DNA from: Rhipidocladum racemiflorum
Lineage: Eukaryota; Streptophyta; Magnoliopsida; Poales; Poaceae
Assembly: GCA_036346355.1 (NCBI GenBank)
Contig: CM070580.1
Location: 66,232,854-66,296,853, forward strand
DNA length: 64,000 bases
Direction: 5' to 3'
The stretch's first letter is position 1, and every line of letters starts with the position of its first letter. The translations under genes and the position numbers were made by a program. Shown piece by piece: positions 13,001 through 23,708 of this stretch. A model generated the notes under the pieces. That model searched no databases and was not told the origin of the DNA. It saw nothing but the letters and a program-made list of their open reading frames with translations.

Positions 13001-13534
13001 TTTATGCTTTACTTATTCCTACTGCTTTCGAATCTACTTATATTACTTGTCAAATGCTGTTTACTGCAAATATACCTTGAGCTATTCCTTTGTACCAAGC
13101 CATGCATATAGTATATTAGCCTCGCATTCTGCAGGTATGACTTGGTCGAGTACCAAGTACTCACCCTTGCCTCAACACAACATCGGTTGAAGAGGAGACT
13201 ACACCACTTTGGAGGAGGAACTCCAAGAGGATCCGTCTACTTAGGAAGCGAGCCGATCAGTTGCTGTGGTATCTTGGATGGCGCCACGGTTGTTTGATTT
13301 TTCCGCCGCTATTATTATTATTTCTCTCTCGAATAAGTTTCGCTTATGAGGCATATATTTGTAACTTGACCATAAGGTCAAGTAACCAGTTTGACTATTT
13401 AAATAAAGTACTTTATTGGTATCGAGTGGTATGATTGTGATATTTACCGATGTTAAGACTGTGTGCACTAGCGCGTTCCTGGACTAGTGCTGAATACACA
13501 GAGGGTCCGGATTTGCAAATTCGGGGTCCCGACA
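10051..13534 (+). repeat. 5' LTR of the complete gypsy element
   Basis: It starts TGTAACACCCC and ends GGTCCCGACA. It contains the same promoter-like landmarks as the solo LTR: TATA-like gtatttaaagc near 10668, inverted repeats on CCGTTGGATC near 10457 and 11055, and G-box words. A strong splice-donor-like string, gaggtgagttcac, lies near 11017, downstream of the TATA-like site. It differs from the 3' LTR by scattered short differences, many touching CAG or CTG words. Confidence 0.95.
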
Positions 13535-13538
13535 GAGG

Positions 13539-13551
13539 TGGTATCAGAGCC
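13539..13551 (+). other. primer-binding site, initiator tRNA-Met type
   Basis: tggtatcagagcc lies four bases after the end of the 5' LTR. It is the standard complement of the 3' end of plant initiator tRNA-Met and marks the start of minus-strand DNA synthesis in this element. Confidence 0.95.
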
Positions 13552-13753
13552 ATACTTGACTGTAGGCTCAACCCTAGCTAGAATGGTCGTAGTGAGGATA
13601 AAACCTATTTTCTAAAAGCTAAAAATTTGTCAAGATAAGAAATGACATCTCGACTTATCCCCTTCTCTCTTTTCTTGTCTCTTGCTGAAATTTTTCCTTA
13701 CCTTGTCACAATTCAAAAATTCCGAGTTCTTACGTAAAGCACTCTTGTGACAG

Positions 13754-14521
13754 ATGGAGGAAGAGTTCAACTACGTTGATCTGGGAGTTGGTCACGCCGC
13801 GGAACTTTGGCATATGCTACAAACTCTCGGAGAATTTGAGAAGCCCCAATACCTAGTGGAAGTGATCAGACAAGCGGGATTGATCAAGGCTTGTGACGTG
13901 AAGATTGAGGTTCCTGCTAGGAAGAAGGGCCCAGGCAATCGCCCGATACATCAGACCGCCAGGAGGTCCACAATGCAGATGGGTATCCAAGAAGTATCAC
14001 GACGAGCAATGCGGCACGTTACCCGTATCTACGCCAGAGAGTTGGAGAATACGGTGTTCCGTTATCATCCGCGCAGCGATAACCTTCTTGACCCGAAGGC
14101 GATTCAGGATGAGGATGCCACGGTTACACAGTTGGCACGATTTGTTGTCGCCCAAGAGGATGTACTAGATAATACAAGCAAGGAGCTACAGAAGGCCCGC
14201 AAGGAGATCACGACAGAGAAGAACAGATGGCGGGAAGCTCAAGAGTATGTGGCACACCTTCTGCAAAGGATTGACGAGTTGGAGATGACTTTGTACGGAC
14301 CAGACCCAGAGCCAGTACTCGAGCTACACGAGCCAGATCCGGAGGAGTCAGACCTCGATGAGGACACTGCTTCTTCGACTACCACAGAGGACACAAATAC
14401 TGGACATGGCGATCGTTACGCCTATGCCACAAAGCACCGTACCAAGGCCGTGGAGGTTTTCTCGATGAGTGAGCATAGGTTCTATAGTGAGACTCCTTCG
14501 CCGAGTCGCGTCCTAGAATAA
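13754..14521 (+). CDS. accessory ORF upstream of gag (ORF0-like), 255 codons
   Basis: An uninterrupted frame of 255 codons starts at the ATG at 13754, about 200 bp after the primer-binding site, and ends with TAA at 14519-14521. It shows no zinc knuckle or protease motif. The middle is basic (RKKGPGNRP near residue 57). Residues about 150-200 are rich in E, K, Q and L with heptad-like spacing (ELQKARKEITTEKNRWREAQ), suggesting a coiled coil. The tail is acidic (EPDPEESDLDEDTASST) followed by a serine/proline end. From memory, rice RIRE3/RIRE8-type elements carry an extra ORF before gag; position and size fit, but I could not compare sequences. It is the only unbroken frame in this element, and its function is unknown. 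Confidence 0.7.
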   Translation: MEEEFNYVDLGVGHAAELWHMLQTLGEFEKPQYLVEVIRQAGLIKACDVKIEVPARKKGPGNRPIHQTARRSTMQMGIQEVSRRAMRHVTRIYARELENTVFRYHPRSDNLLDPKAIQDEDATVTQLARFVVAQEDVLDNTSKELQKARKEITTEKNRWREAQEYVAHLLQRIDELEMTLYGPDPEPVLELHEPDPEESDLDEDTASSTTTEDTNTGHGDRYAYATKHRTKAVEVFSMSEHRFYSETPSPSRVLE

Positions 14522-14697
14522 AGAGTCACCCTTTAGGCGTTAGACTCCAGAGTTAGTTCGATTTGGATTTTCATTGTTTGCTGAGTGTGCAGTATGTGTT
14601 GCAAGGCCCTTAGGCATTGTAAGCAGCCATACCAAGTTATTAATAATAAAGTTGGACCTTAAAGTTACACCTTTTGCCCGCATAAGTTCCATATTAC

Positions 14698-16290
14698 TTG
14701 TCTATTCTTGTTTCCCTCTCATCTCTAAACCTAGAGCAAATCGACAGGATGGTGGACACCCGTGAGAAACTTTGGAAGCAATGGGAGTGGTTCTCGCCAC
14801 AGAAAACCCCAATGAGGGAGCACCAAAGACCGCCATCTGGATGTGCAGAATTTGGAGCTTTTCGCTGCCTGCACTCGGTTGATGCATGCTATGATGCAAC
14901 AAATGCAACACGCCTTTGCACGATCCACCGCTAATCAAGTTAATCGGGGACCACGCCAGAATACAAGACTATCGAGTTCATGAGAACTCACCCACCCACT
15001 TTTTCCGGAATGCCAATCCATTGGAGGCCGATGATTGGTTAAGATCAATCGAGAGGAAGCTACACATAGCTCAATGCAGAGGAAATGAGAATGTACTCTA
15101 CGCGTCTCATCAGCTGGAAGGAACCGCCGCCGAATGGTGGGAGAACTTCTATGCCACGCAAGAGAACCCTCAAGATATCACTTGGGAGGAGTTCACGGTG
15201 CATTCCGACGGTATCACGTGCCTGAAGGAATCATGGACCTTAAGAAGGAGGAGTTCAGAGCATCAAGCAAGGTAATCAGCCGGTGGTCGACTACCGAACA
15301 AGTTCACACAGCTAGCACGCTACGCTTTGAGGATGTAGCGACAGATAAATCCGCATACCTCGCTTTTATGAAGGGACTTAACTCAGGATTGCAAGTAGGG
15401 TTGATCACCCACACCTTTCCAGATTTCCAAGAGCTGGTGAATAAGGCACTTATTCTTGAGGACAAGCGCAAGGCCCGGATGAGAACAGGAAGCGCAGGAT
15501 GCAACAAAGAAGGATCACGCCAGGGAACGCAATGGCGTCGAGAGTTGCACCAAATCAATTCTTGATTCCAACCACGAATGCAACAAGGACACCATCCTCA
15601 AAGACCAAGACACATCAATCGTAACTACTGCACCCCACTTCGCTAGAAACGCTACTCCAGTGCAAATAAAGAAGGAACAGTGAGACGCCGCTACAATCGC
15701 AACGAGCCAGACACTTTGCCATGATTGTCCAAAGAAGACAGCAGGAGTGACCCGATTCGCTTCAATCTAGGAACCACCCCAGCTAGAACGCCAAAGATCA
15801 GGAGCCACACCCCAAACCGTGGTGAGAGGCCGAGTCAACCATGTCACCGCAGATGCACCGCGAAATGCTACGGACGTCGTCTTGGGTAAGTTACTTGTTA
15901 ACTCAAGACTGCAACAGCTTTTGTTTGACTCGAGCTTCGCATTCGTTTGTTTCACAAGGCTTTGCTACTAGAAATGATTTGAGGATTGCAAGACTTAAGT
16001 GCATGCTTTTAGTTCAAACCCCTGGTTCAGAACTCCGAACGAAAGCAGGATGTTCCGGGGTGAGAATACTAATAGATGGAATAGAGTTCCTAGCAAACCT
16101 TATAATTTTGGAGACCCAGACCTTAGACGTCATATTGGGAATGGATTGGTTATCCAAACACAAGGCCGTATTGGACTGTGGGCGAAGGACTATCTCGATT
16201 GAGAGCAGTGTGGGAAGAAAGTGGAATTTCAAGCCACTGCAGCTTAGGGATGGACAGCTTGATGGTTAACAATACCAAGTCAATCAGGCA
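14698..16290 (+). pseudogene. gypsy gag and protease region, broken
   Basis: A gag-like segment (about 14916-15560) contains PLEADDWLRSIERKL and LEGTAAEWWENF, the usual W-rich capsid blocks, and a later KALILEDKRKARM stretch. Frames change at about 15275 and end near 15565. A cysteine-poor region follows, with only a partial zinc-knuckle-like string near 15718. The protease region (15841-16269) retains TLDVILGMDWLSKHKAVLDC, but the catalytic Asp-Ser-Gly area near 15930 is split by a frameshift, with SHSFVSQGF in one frame and the Asp in another. The gene products could not be made from this copy as written. Confidence 0.8.
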
Positions 16291-16389
16291 TAGATGATGT
16301 CTCAAGAGTGAATGAGTACCCGATGTTTTTCCCGAAGATCTACCTGGTATGCCGCTTGACAGGGACATAGAGTTTGTGATAGAGCTTGT

Positions 16390-19210
16390 ACTGCACAAAG
16401 ACCGATAGCAAAGAGACCCTATCGGATGTCCACCGAGGAGTTGGTAGAGATGAAGAAACAGACTAGAAGAGTTAATGGAGAAAGGATTTATCGGACCGAG
16501 TTAAATCGCCATGGGGAGCACCAGTTTTGTTTGTCAAGAAAAAGGATGGAAGTTTCAGGATGTGCATCGACTACCGTGCACTCAATGAAGTCACCGTGAA
16601 GAATAAGTATCCGCTACCTAGGATTGATGATTTGTTTGATCACCGAGAGGAGCGGAGTTTTCTCCAAGATTGATCTCGAGATCGGGATACCATCAGTTGA
16701 AGATCCGATCGTAAGATATTCAAGATCGCATTCTCGTCAAGATATGGACATTACGAGTTCTGATTATGTCCTTTGGGCCGACGAATGCGCCAGCTTATTT
16801 CATGAATATGATGAATAAGGTGTTCATGGAATATTTGGACAAGTTTGTCGTCGTGTTCATAGACGATATCCTAATCTACTCTAAGATAGAGAGTGAACAT
16901 GCCGAACACTTAAGGCGAGTTTTGGAAAAGCTGAGGAAGCGACAACTTTTCGCCAAGTTCACAAGTGTGATTTTTGGAAGGACAAGGTGGAGTTTCTTGG
17001 ACATGTAATGACCGCAGAAGGAGTCGCCAGTAGATCCAAGCAAAGTAGAAGCTGTGTTACATTGGGAGCGACCAAAGATCGTGACTCAGCATTCGGAGTT
17101 TCCTTGGAATGGAAGGATACTACCGCCGTTTCATCGAAGGCTTCTCAACAATTGCGAAACCTCTTACGCAATTGTGAAGAAGGAAAAGAAGTTTGCATGG
17201 ACGCTTGAATGTGAGAAAGGATTTCAGAGCTGAAGAAGCGATTGACATCAAGACGGTGTTAGTTCTACCGGATGTTGCTCAAAGCTTCGATATTTATTGT
17301 GACGCATCGCGCCAAGGACTTGGATGTGTGCTGATGCAGAATGGAAAGGTCGTCGCTTATGCATCAAGGCAGTTGAGGCCGCATGAGGAAAATTATCCGA
17401 CACATGACCTAGAGTTAGCAGCCGTAGTGCATGCCTTGAAGATATGGCGTCACTATCTGATCGGAAACAGATGTGAAGTATATACGGATCACAAGAGCCT
17501 TAAGTACATATTCACCCAGTCGGATCTGAATATGAGGCAGAGGAGATGGTTAGAGTTAATCAAGGACTACAATGTTGGAATCCATTACCATCCCGGGAAG
17601 GCCAACGTAGTAGCCGATGCTCTGAGTCGGAAAAGCCATACCGTGAGTACGTTGTTAGCCACAAGTCAGGATGAGTTATGTGAGGACTTTCAGAAAATGA
17701 AGATTGAGGTTGTACCTAGCGGATTCTTGGCTGCATTAGAAGTAAAGCCTACCCTAGAGAATCAGATCCGAGAGGGACAAAAGGATGATGACAAGATCCG
17801 CAGGATTAAGTCCATCAAGGAGGAAGGCAAGGCAGAGGACTTCAAGTTGGATGAGCAAGGCACGTTGTGGATGAGGGATCGCATTTGTGTGCCTAACAAA
17901 AAGGAGTTAAAGCAACTGATTTTGGAAGAAGCCCATGACTCCAAGTACTCAATTCATCCCGGAAGCGCCAAGATGTATCAGGATCTGAAGGAGAGATTCT
18001 GGTGGCCGAGTATGAAACGAGAAGTTGCCGAGCATGTTGCATTGTGCGATGTATGCCAGAGAGTCAAGGCAATGCATCAGAGACCAGCAGGATTGCTACA
18101 GCCGCTAAAAATACCTGAGTGGAAGTGGGAGGAAATCGGAATGGATTTCATTACCGGTTTGCCGAAGACTCAAGGAGGTTACGACTCCATATGGGTTATA
18201 GTGGATCGCTTAACTAAAGTAGCCCATTTTATCCCCGTGAAGACCACTTACTCGGGAGATAAATTAGCAGAATTGTACATGATCAGGATTGTCTGTTTGC
18301 ACGGAGTGCCGAAAAGAATTGTATCGGACAGAGGTACCCAATTTACCTCAAGGTTCTGGAATAAGTTGCATGAAGCCATGGGAACCCGTTTGAACTTCAA
18401 GATGCCTTATCATCCACGCACGGATGGATGGCCAGAAAGAGTCAACCGGTCTGGAGGATATGTTAAGAGCTTGTGCATTGGCTTATGCTACCTCTTGGGA
18501 TAAGAGTTTGCCGTATGCCGAGTTCAGTTACAACAATAGTTATCAGGCTAGTTTACAGATGTCACCTTTTGAGGCACTGTATGGTCGACCCTGTCGGACG
18601 CCATTAAATTGGAATGAGACCGGCGAGCGCCGTGTCTTTGGGCCTGATATTCTTCAAGAGGCTGAAGAGCAGATCGCCATGATTAGGGAAAGGTTGAAGA
18701 TCGCCCAATCTCGACAGAAGAGTTATGCTGACAACCGTCGCAGGGATTTGAGTTTTGAACCAGAAGACTTTGTATACCTCAGAGTTACGCCTCTCAGGGG
18801 AGTTAAGAGGTTCCATGCCAAAGGGAAACTCGCACCCCGTTATGTTGGACCATTTAAGATTTTGAGTCGCAGAGGTGGAGTTGCTTACCAGCTGGAGTTG
18901 CCACAGTCGTTGGCAGGAGTGCATGATGTATTCCATGTGTCTCAGTTGAAGAAGTGTCTCCGAGTTCCTGAGGAACAGACGTCGCTAGAGTTAATTGAGT
19001 TGCAAGAGGATTTGACCTATAAGGAGCATCCCGTGAGGATTCTGGACACAATGGATCGAGAGACCAGAAATAAGTCAACCCGTTTCAGAGAGTTCGATGG
19101 AGCAACCATGAAGAAAGCGAAGCGACTTGGGAGCGTGAAGAGGATTTGAGGAAAGAGTTTCCAAACCTATTCTCAGTGAGCCCTGAATCTCGGGACGAGA
19201 TTCTATTAAG
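16390..19210 (+). pseudogene. gypsy reverse transcriptase-RNase H-integrase-chromodomain
   Basis: Reverse transcriptase (about 16440-17190) is broken into short frames, but the active-site VVFIDDILIYSK near 16848 is intact. From 17193 to 18503 one 436-codon frame runs through RNase H (DIYCDASRQGLGCVL near 17290; YTDHKSLKYIF near 17502) and integrase, with an HHCC zinc finger (C-x2-C at about 18045-18056), MDFITGLPKTQGG near 18141 and the second catalytic Asp in VSDRGTQFTS near 18323. A frameshift near 18430 shifts the rest of integrase to 18424-19149. A second frameshift near 19090 separates a chromodomain-like tail (SEATWEREED, read at 19117-19146) from the upstream frame. Order and tail mark a chromovirus. 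Confidence 0.9.
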
Positions 19211-19218
19211 GGGAGGTT
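19206..19218 (+). other. polypurine tract
   Basis: ttaaggggaggtt directly precedes the TG of the 3' LTR. Such a purine run primes plus-strand DNA synthesis in LTR retrotransposons. Confidence 0.85.
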
Positions 19219-22200
19219 TGTAACACCCCAAAATTTTGCTTTCCTTAAATTCATGTGTGATTTGGCACTTTGGTGAATTTTTGGAATTTTCTGGAATTTA
19301 TTTGGATTTATTTGGAATTTATTTGAATTTATTCCATTTTGAATTAATTAAAGAATTAAACTTTGCAAATAAAATTTTGTTGGAAATATTTTATTTGAGT
19401 CCAAAATGATCCAAAATATTTTCGAATTTTTCGAATTTTTCGAGTCTTTTGCTATTTTTAATGAATTAAATGAATTATTGGGAATTATTTTAAATATTAA
19501 ATCATTGGAAAATCAACTCGGTCGAGTATCGTTCATCCGATCGAAGTCGAACCCGAGTCGGACTCGAGTCCGACCCGAGCCAGTTGACTCGACCAAACCG
19601 GCTCCCAACCCTAAGCGATCCCGACCGTTGGATCAGGATCCAACGGCCGAGATCCGCCTGCACGGCTCGAGCCTTATCCGCCGGATCCGATCGCGCCCAC
19701 GCCGATCGCGGGCCGCTGATCGTGCCACGTGGACGGCCGCGGCGCCGACGTCTCGCCCGACTCGAGCCGGAGAGCTCCGCCGCGGACCGAGCAGATACAC
19801 GGCTAGGGTTCCGATTTGCACGCACGCCGAGGCCGTATTTAAAGCGTGAGACGCCCCGAGGTTGCCCTCATCCGCGGCGCACCGTTCCCCAAGCCATCTC
19901 GCCGAGCCGCCGCCGTTTGCCCGCACGAGCTCGCCGGAGTTGGAACCCTGGCGCAGCGTTTACCGCCGATTCCGCCGACGCCCGCCGTCTTCCGCCGAAG
20001 GAGCCTGAATCCGGAATCCGTGACGAGACGCACTGGCGAGGACTCATCTCGCCGAGCAACCCCAAACGCCGTCGGGCTCGTCGTCGTTCTCATCTCCTGG
20101 TGGTCTTGCTCCGCCGCGTCGCCATCGACCTCGCGAAGCTCGTGGACCGTCCGATCTTGATCGTCGCGGTTGAGGTGAGTTCACGTGTTCCAAACCCGAT
20201 TAGATCCGGACCGTTGGATCAAGATCCAACGGCCCACGATCGCCACGCGCCGTAGTAGTGCCTTGTTATAGGATTAGATCTCGACCGTCCGATCTAGATC
20301 GAACGGCCACGATCATCGAGTAGTTTCAACGTGTTAACCCTGGATCTAATCACGGCCGTTGAATTTCAAATCAACGGACACGATCGTGCCACGTGTCCAG
20401 GGAGCCGAACCGCCGCGCCACGCGGGCGTGCGCGTGGGCCACTGACCCGCGGGGCCCGCGTGGCAGCGACCGCACCGTGACGTCACCCATGACGTCATCG
20501 GTAGGTCCCACCTGTCGACCGCGGTGAGCCTCAGCCGACGCCAAGAATGACGCGTCACCCGAATGGGCCCACATGTCAGCGAGACGTGGAGTCATGGACC
20601 GAGTCCACGGTAGACCCGAGCCGAGCGTGGACCGAGTCCATGGACCGGCTGACGTCAGCCAACCAATCAGAGGCTGCCACGTGTCCATGCTGACGCAATA
20701 ATTAATTTCCGAAAAAGAAAATGATTTATTAATTCGAAATAATGATTTCAGATTTTGTTTCAAATTTCAAACGCTTATAACTTTTGCGTTTCAACTCCGA
20801 TTTGAGTGATTCAAATTTCTAAATTTGTATAAAATTGAGATCTACCTAAATATGAAATTTTATTTAATTTTTGGACTAAAGTTTTTCTCTGCAAAATTAT
20901 TTAATTGATTATTTAAACTTTAAATAATCATAACTTTTGCGTCTTAACTCCAAATTTGACGATTCCAGTTTCTAAAAACTCATAAAATTATGTTCTCTCT
21001 GTTTATGGATTTTATTTGGATGTTTGGACACTTTTTGCCTATTGTTTATTTGTGAATTTGCTATTTGCACGCTTTACGAGTAGACGTTGAAGTGCCGGAA
21101 GGATTCGAAGGAGAAGTATTAACTCAGGATCCAACTCAAGACCAAGAACAAGTACTTTTTGAAGGCAAGTTGTGCTTTGACCATGTTGATCCTATTTTGA
21201 AACTTATTTTGATTTAAACTATTGCATGCTAGTTCAATTAGAAAGATACTTTGTTTAAACATGGGGGTTAGATAAATACCAATTTGCTGTATGACACCTT
21301 GATTACCTAAGTATGTGCCATGACCCTTTGTCACCCTAGTTGTGGATTACTAGTTGGACATTATTAAATTGCCAACATGGGTTTAGACCGTTGTAGTATA
21401 CTGCTTAGACCTGCTACGTGCTCATGACATGATTTTTGGATAATCAAATGTTAATATTGACTTAATAATATATTGAACCTGTTTTGGAAAAGTATCATGT
21501 GAGGTTGATGGCACGTGGTGCATGGTAATCAACTGGGGTTTGATAAACATTTTCGACCGGGGCATGTGGCAAGAGTAATCAAGTGGGCGGTTGTGGCATT
21601 GGGAATGTTGATTTGGTTCTTGGGTAGTCTTGCCCTGGTCACCCTAAGGACTTAACCTTGCAAGCCTTTGAACTGGGTCTAACGTGCAACCACATGTCCG
21701 TAATGGGACGGACCTAGTTGACTAAGTTGCTAATAACGCACTGTGGGACCTCAGGAGGTCAACTACACCCTTTGTGTAAGTTGTGCGGGGAGCGTCGGGG
21801 TGAGGCCAGTCCCCATCTAACGGTTGATTGGCCTAGACTTCGCCTTAGCGAAGGGAAGGGTTAGTGCGCAATAACCGGGAGGACCACTTGTATTGTTAGA
21901 GGTTTCCGAAAGACTTTGTTACTGAACTCGCCTTTGTGGTGTTTGACTGTATCTTGTGGGTAAAGTGCATAACCTCTGCAGAGTTTAGAATCTATTCGAA
22001 TAGCCGTGTCCGCGGTATTGGACATCGCCGGGAATTACTGATCAAGGGTTAGATTTTCTCAAAAATGACTTGGTTTGAAAGGTTGGGTTGGATAAATAAT
22101 GAAGTTGATGGAAATGTGGTTTAGGTTGGGAAGGATGTTGACTAAAACCTCTTGAAAAGTTATTTATGCTTTACTTATTCCCTCTTTGCTTTCGAATCTA

Positions 22201-22701
22201 CTTATATTACTTGTCAAATCTTTGTTTCTGCAAATATACCTTGAGCTATTCCTTTGTACCAAGCCATGCATATAGTATATTAGCCTGCATTCTGTGCATG
22301 ACTTGCTGAGTACCAAGTACTCACCCTTGCCTCAACACAACATCAGTTGAAGAGGAGACTACACCAGCTTTGGAGGAGGAACTCCAAGAGGATCCGTCTA
22401 CTTAGGGAAGCGAGCCCAGTCAGTTGCCTGTGGTATACTGGATGGCGCCACGAAGTTGTTTGATTTTTCCGCTGCTATTATTATTATTTCTCTCTGAATA
22501 AGTTTCGCCTTGCGAGGCATATATTTGTAACTTGACCATAAGGTCAAGTAACCAGTTTTACTATTTAAATAAAGTACTTTATTGGTATCGAGTGGTATGA
22601 TTGTGATATTTACCGATGTTAAGACTGTGTGCACTAGCGCGTTCCTGGACTAGTGCTGAATACACAGAGGGTCCGGATTTGCAAAATTCGGGGTCCCGAC
22701 A
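19219..22701 (+). repeat. 3' LTR of the complete gypsy element
   Basis: It starts TGTAACACCCC after the polypurine tract and ends TCCCGACA before the second GCCAC target duplication (22702-22706). It is 3483 bp long, one base different from the 5' LTR. It holds the same inverted repeats (near 19624 and 20211), TATA-like site (near 19836) and terminal blocks. Confidence 0.95.
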
Positions 22702-22819
22702 GCCACCGGACTGTGGCCTTCATTACCCCCATTTAATGCGCACGACACGTATTAAATGTCTTTGACCTCTCGAATGGCCGCGCGGGCCATTAAATGGCCT
22801 CGGGAACTGGGTGCCAGCA

Positions 22820-23175
22820 GTATGGCCTGACCGCCACCTGTCCGCTGGGCGACCACGAAGCTGACCGCCAGAGGTGTGGCCTGGTCGCCACCTTCCCGCT
22901 GGCGATCACTCAGCTGACCGCCAAAGGCGTGGCCTGGTCGCCACCTTCCCGCTGGCGACCACGAAGCTGACCGCCAGAGGCGTGGCCTGGTCGCCACCTT
23001 CCCGCTGGCGATCACTCACCTGACCGCCAACGGCGTGGCCTGGTCGCTACCTGGCCGCTGGCGATCACAAAACTGACCATCAGCGGCGTGGCCTGGTCGC
23101 CACCTGTTCGCCGGGCGAATCACAAAGTCGACCGCCGCCAGGCTGCTTGGCCGCCACTTGTCCGCTGCATGGTCT
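22820..23175 (+). repeat. 53-bp tandem repeat in the left Tat LTR
   Basis: Units beginning tgaccgccagaggcgtggcc and ending ctggcgatcactcagc recur with a 53-bp period, about five full units plus degenerate ends. Units differ by a few bases and alternate between two endings (cgatcactcagc and cgaccacgaagc). The other LTR of this element carries the same array with one more unit. Confidence 0.9.
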
Positions 23176-23708
23176 CCCTTTCCAACCGCTAGCGGCGTGG
23201 CCTGGATGCCACGTTTCCACTAGCGTCCTTTACTGAAGTGTACTGGGCACCCTGGTGTAGAATACGCCGACAGTAGCCCCCGGACCCACCTTGGAGCGCT
23301 CTTTTTACCTTCTCTTTTTACCTTCTTCAGTCTCCTGGGTGGGTCCAGAAAAATGCCCACGAAACGTTGCGGCTTTTAAATGCCGCCGCCGTTTCCGGGC
23401 ACCGAGGAGGATCGTGCGGCCGCCACTACCTCGTAACTGGCGTGGGTCTGGGGGGCATGCCCCGGACCTCTTCCAATTCTTTTGGGCTTCCCGCCAGCGA
23501 ACCGCCGCACCTCCTCGAGTATCCCACCGTTTGAACTGCCACGCCTCCTGGGGTTCCCCGCCGAGGCGCCCTTTCGCGTGCATAAATGTAGGATCGCCGG
23601 GGGGAGGCGGTTCGTTCTTTTCCCAGTCTTTACTTGCTTCACACTCGCTCTTGCCCCTTGCGAACCGCCTCTCTGCCTTCGCTACTTGCACACCGCTTCT
23701 TTGCTCAC

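Larger units (their letters stand above)
10051..22701 (+). mobile_element. complete Ty3/gypsy element (Tekay/Del-like), 12.65 kb, TSD GCCAC
   Basis: It has two LTRs of nearly equal length (3484 and 3483 bp), TG...CA ends, a primer-binding site matching the initiator tRNA-Met pattern right after the 5' LTR, a polypurine tract before the 3' LTR, and a 5-bp duplication GCCAC on both sides. The internal 5.7 kb encodes, in order, an accessory ORF, gag, protease, reverse transcriptase, RNase H, integrase and a chromodomain-like tail. That order and the tail place it among chromoviruses of Tekay/Del type. Gag and pol carry several frameshifts. It is the most recent arrival in the left nest, since it sits inside the LTR of the Tat element. 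Confidence 0.95.
9498..23272 (-). repeat. left LTR (3' LTR) of the Tat-type element, interrupted
   Basis: The LTR consists of 9498-10050 and 22707-23272, about 1119 bp together, with GCCAC at 10046-10050 duplicated at 22702-22706 around the inserted gypsy element. Across the gap the sequence matches the right LTR continuously (gggaacacacgccac, then ggactgtggcc). It ends CGCCGACA at 23272, followed on the plus strand by gtagcccccggaccc, the complement of a purine-rich tract expected beside a 3' LTR. It is 52 bp shorter than the right LTR, which corresponds to one fewer 53-bp tandem-repeat unit. Confidence 0.9.

Noticed and set aside
22820..23175. Regular 53-bp repeats considered as a CRISPR-like array
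   Set aside because: Units are contiguous with no unique spacers, lie inside an LTR, and occur in a plant genome. This is a minisatellite.
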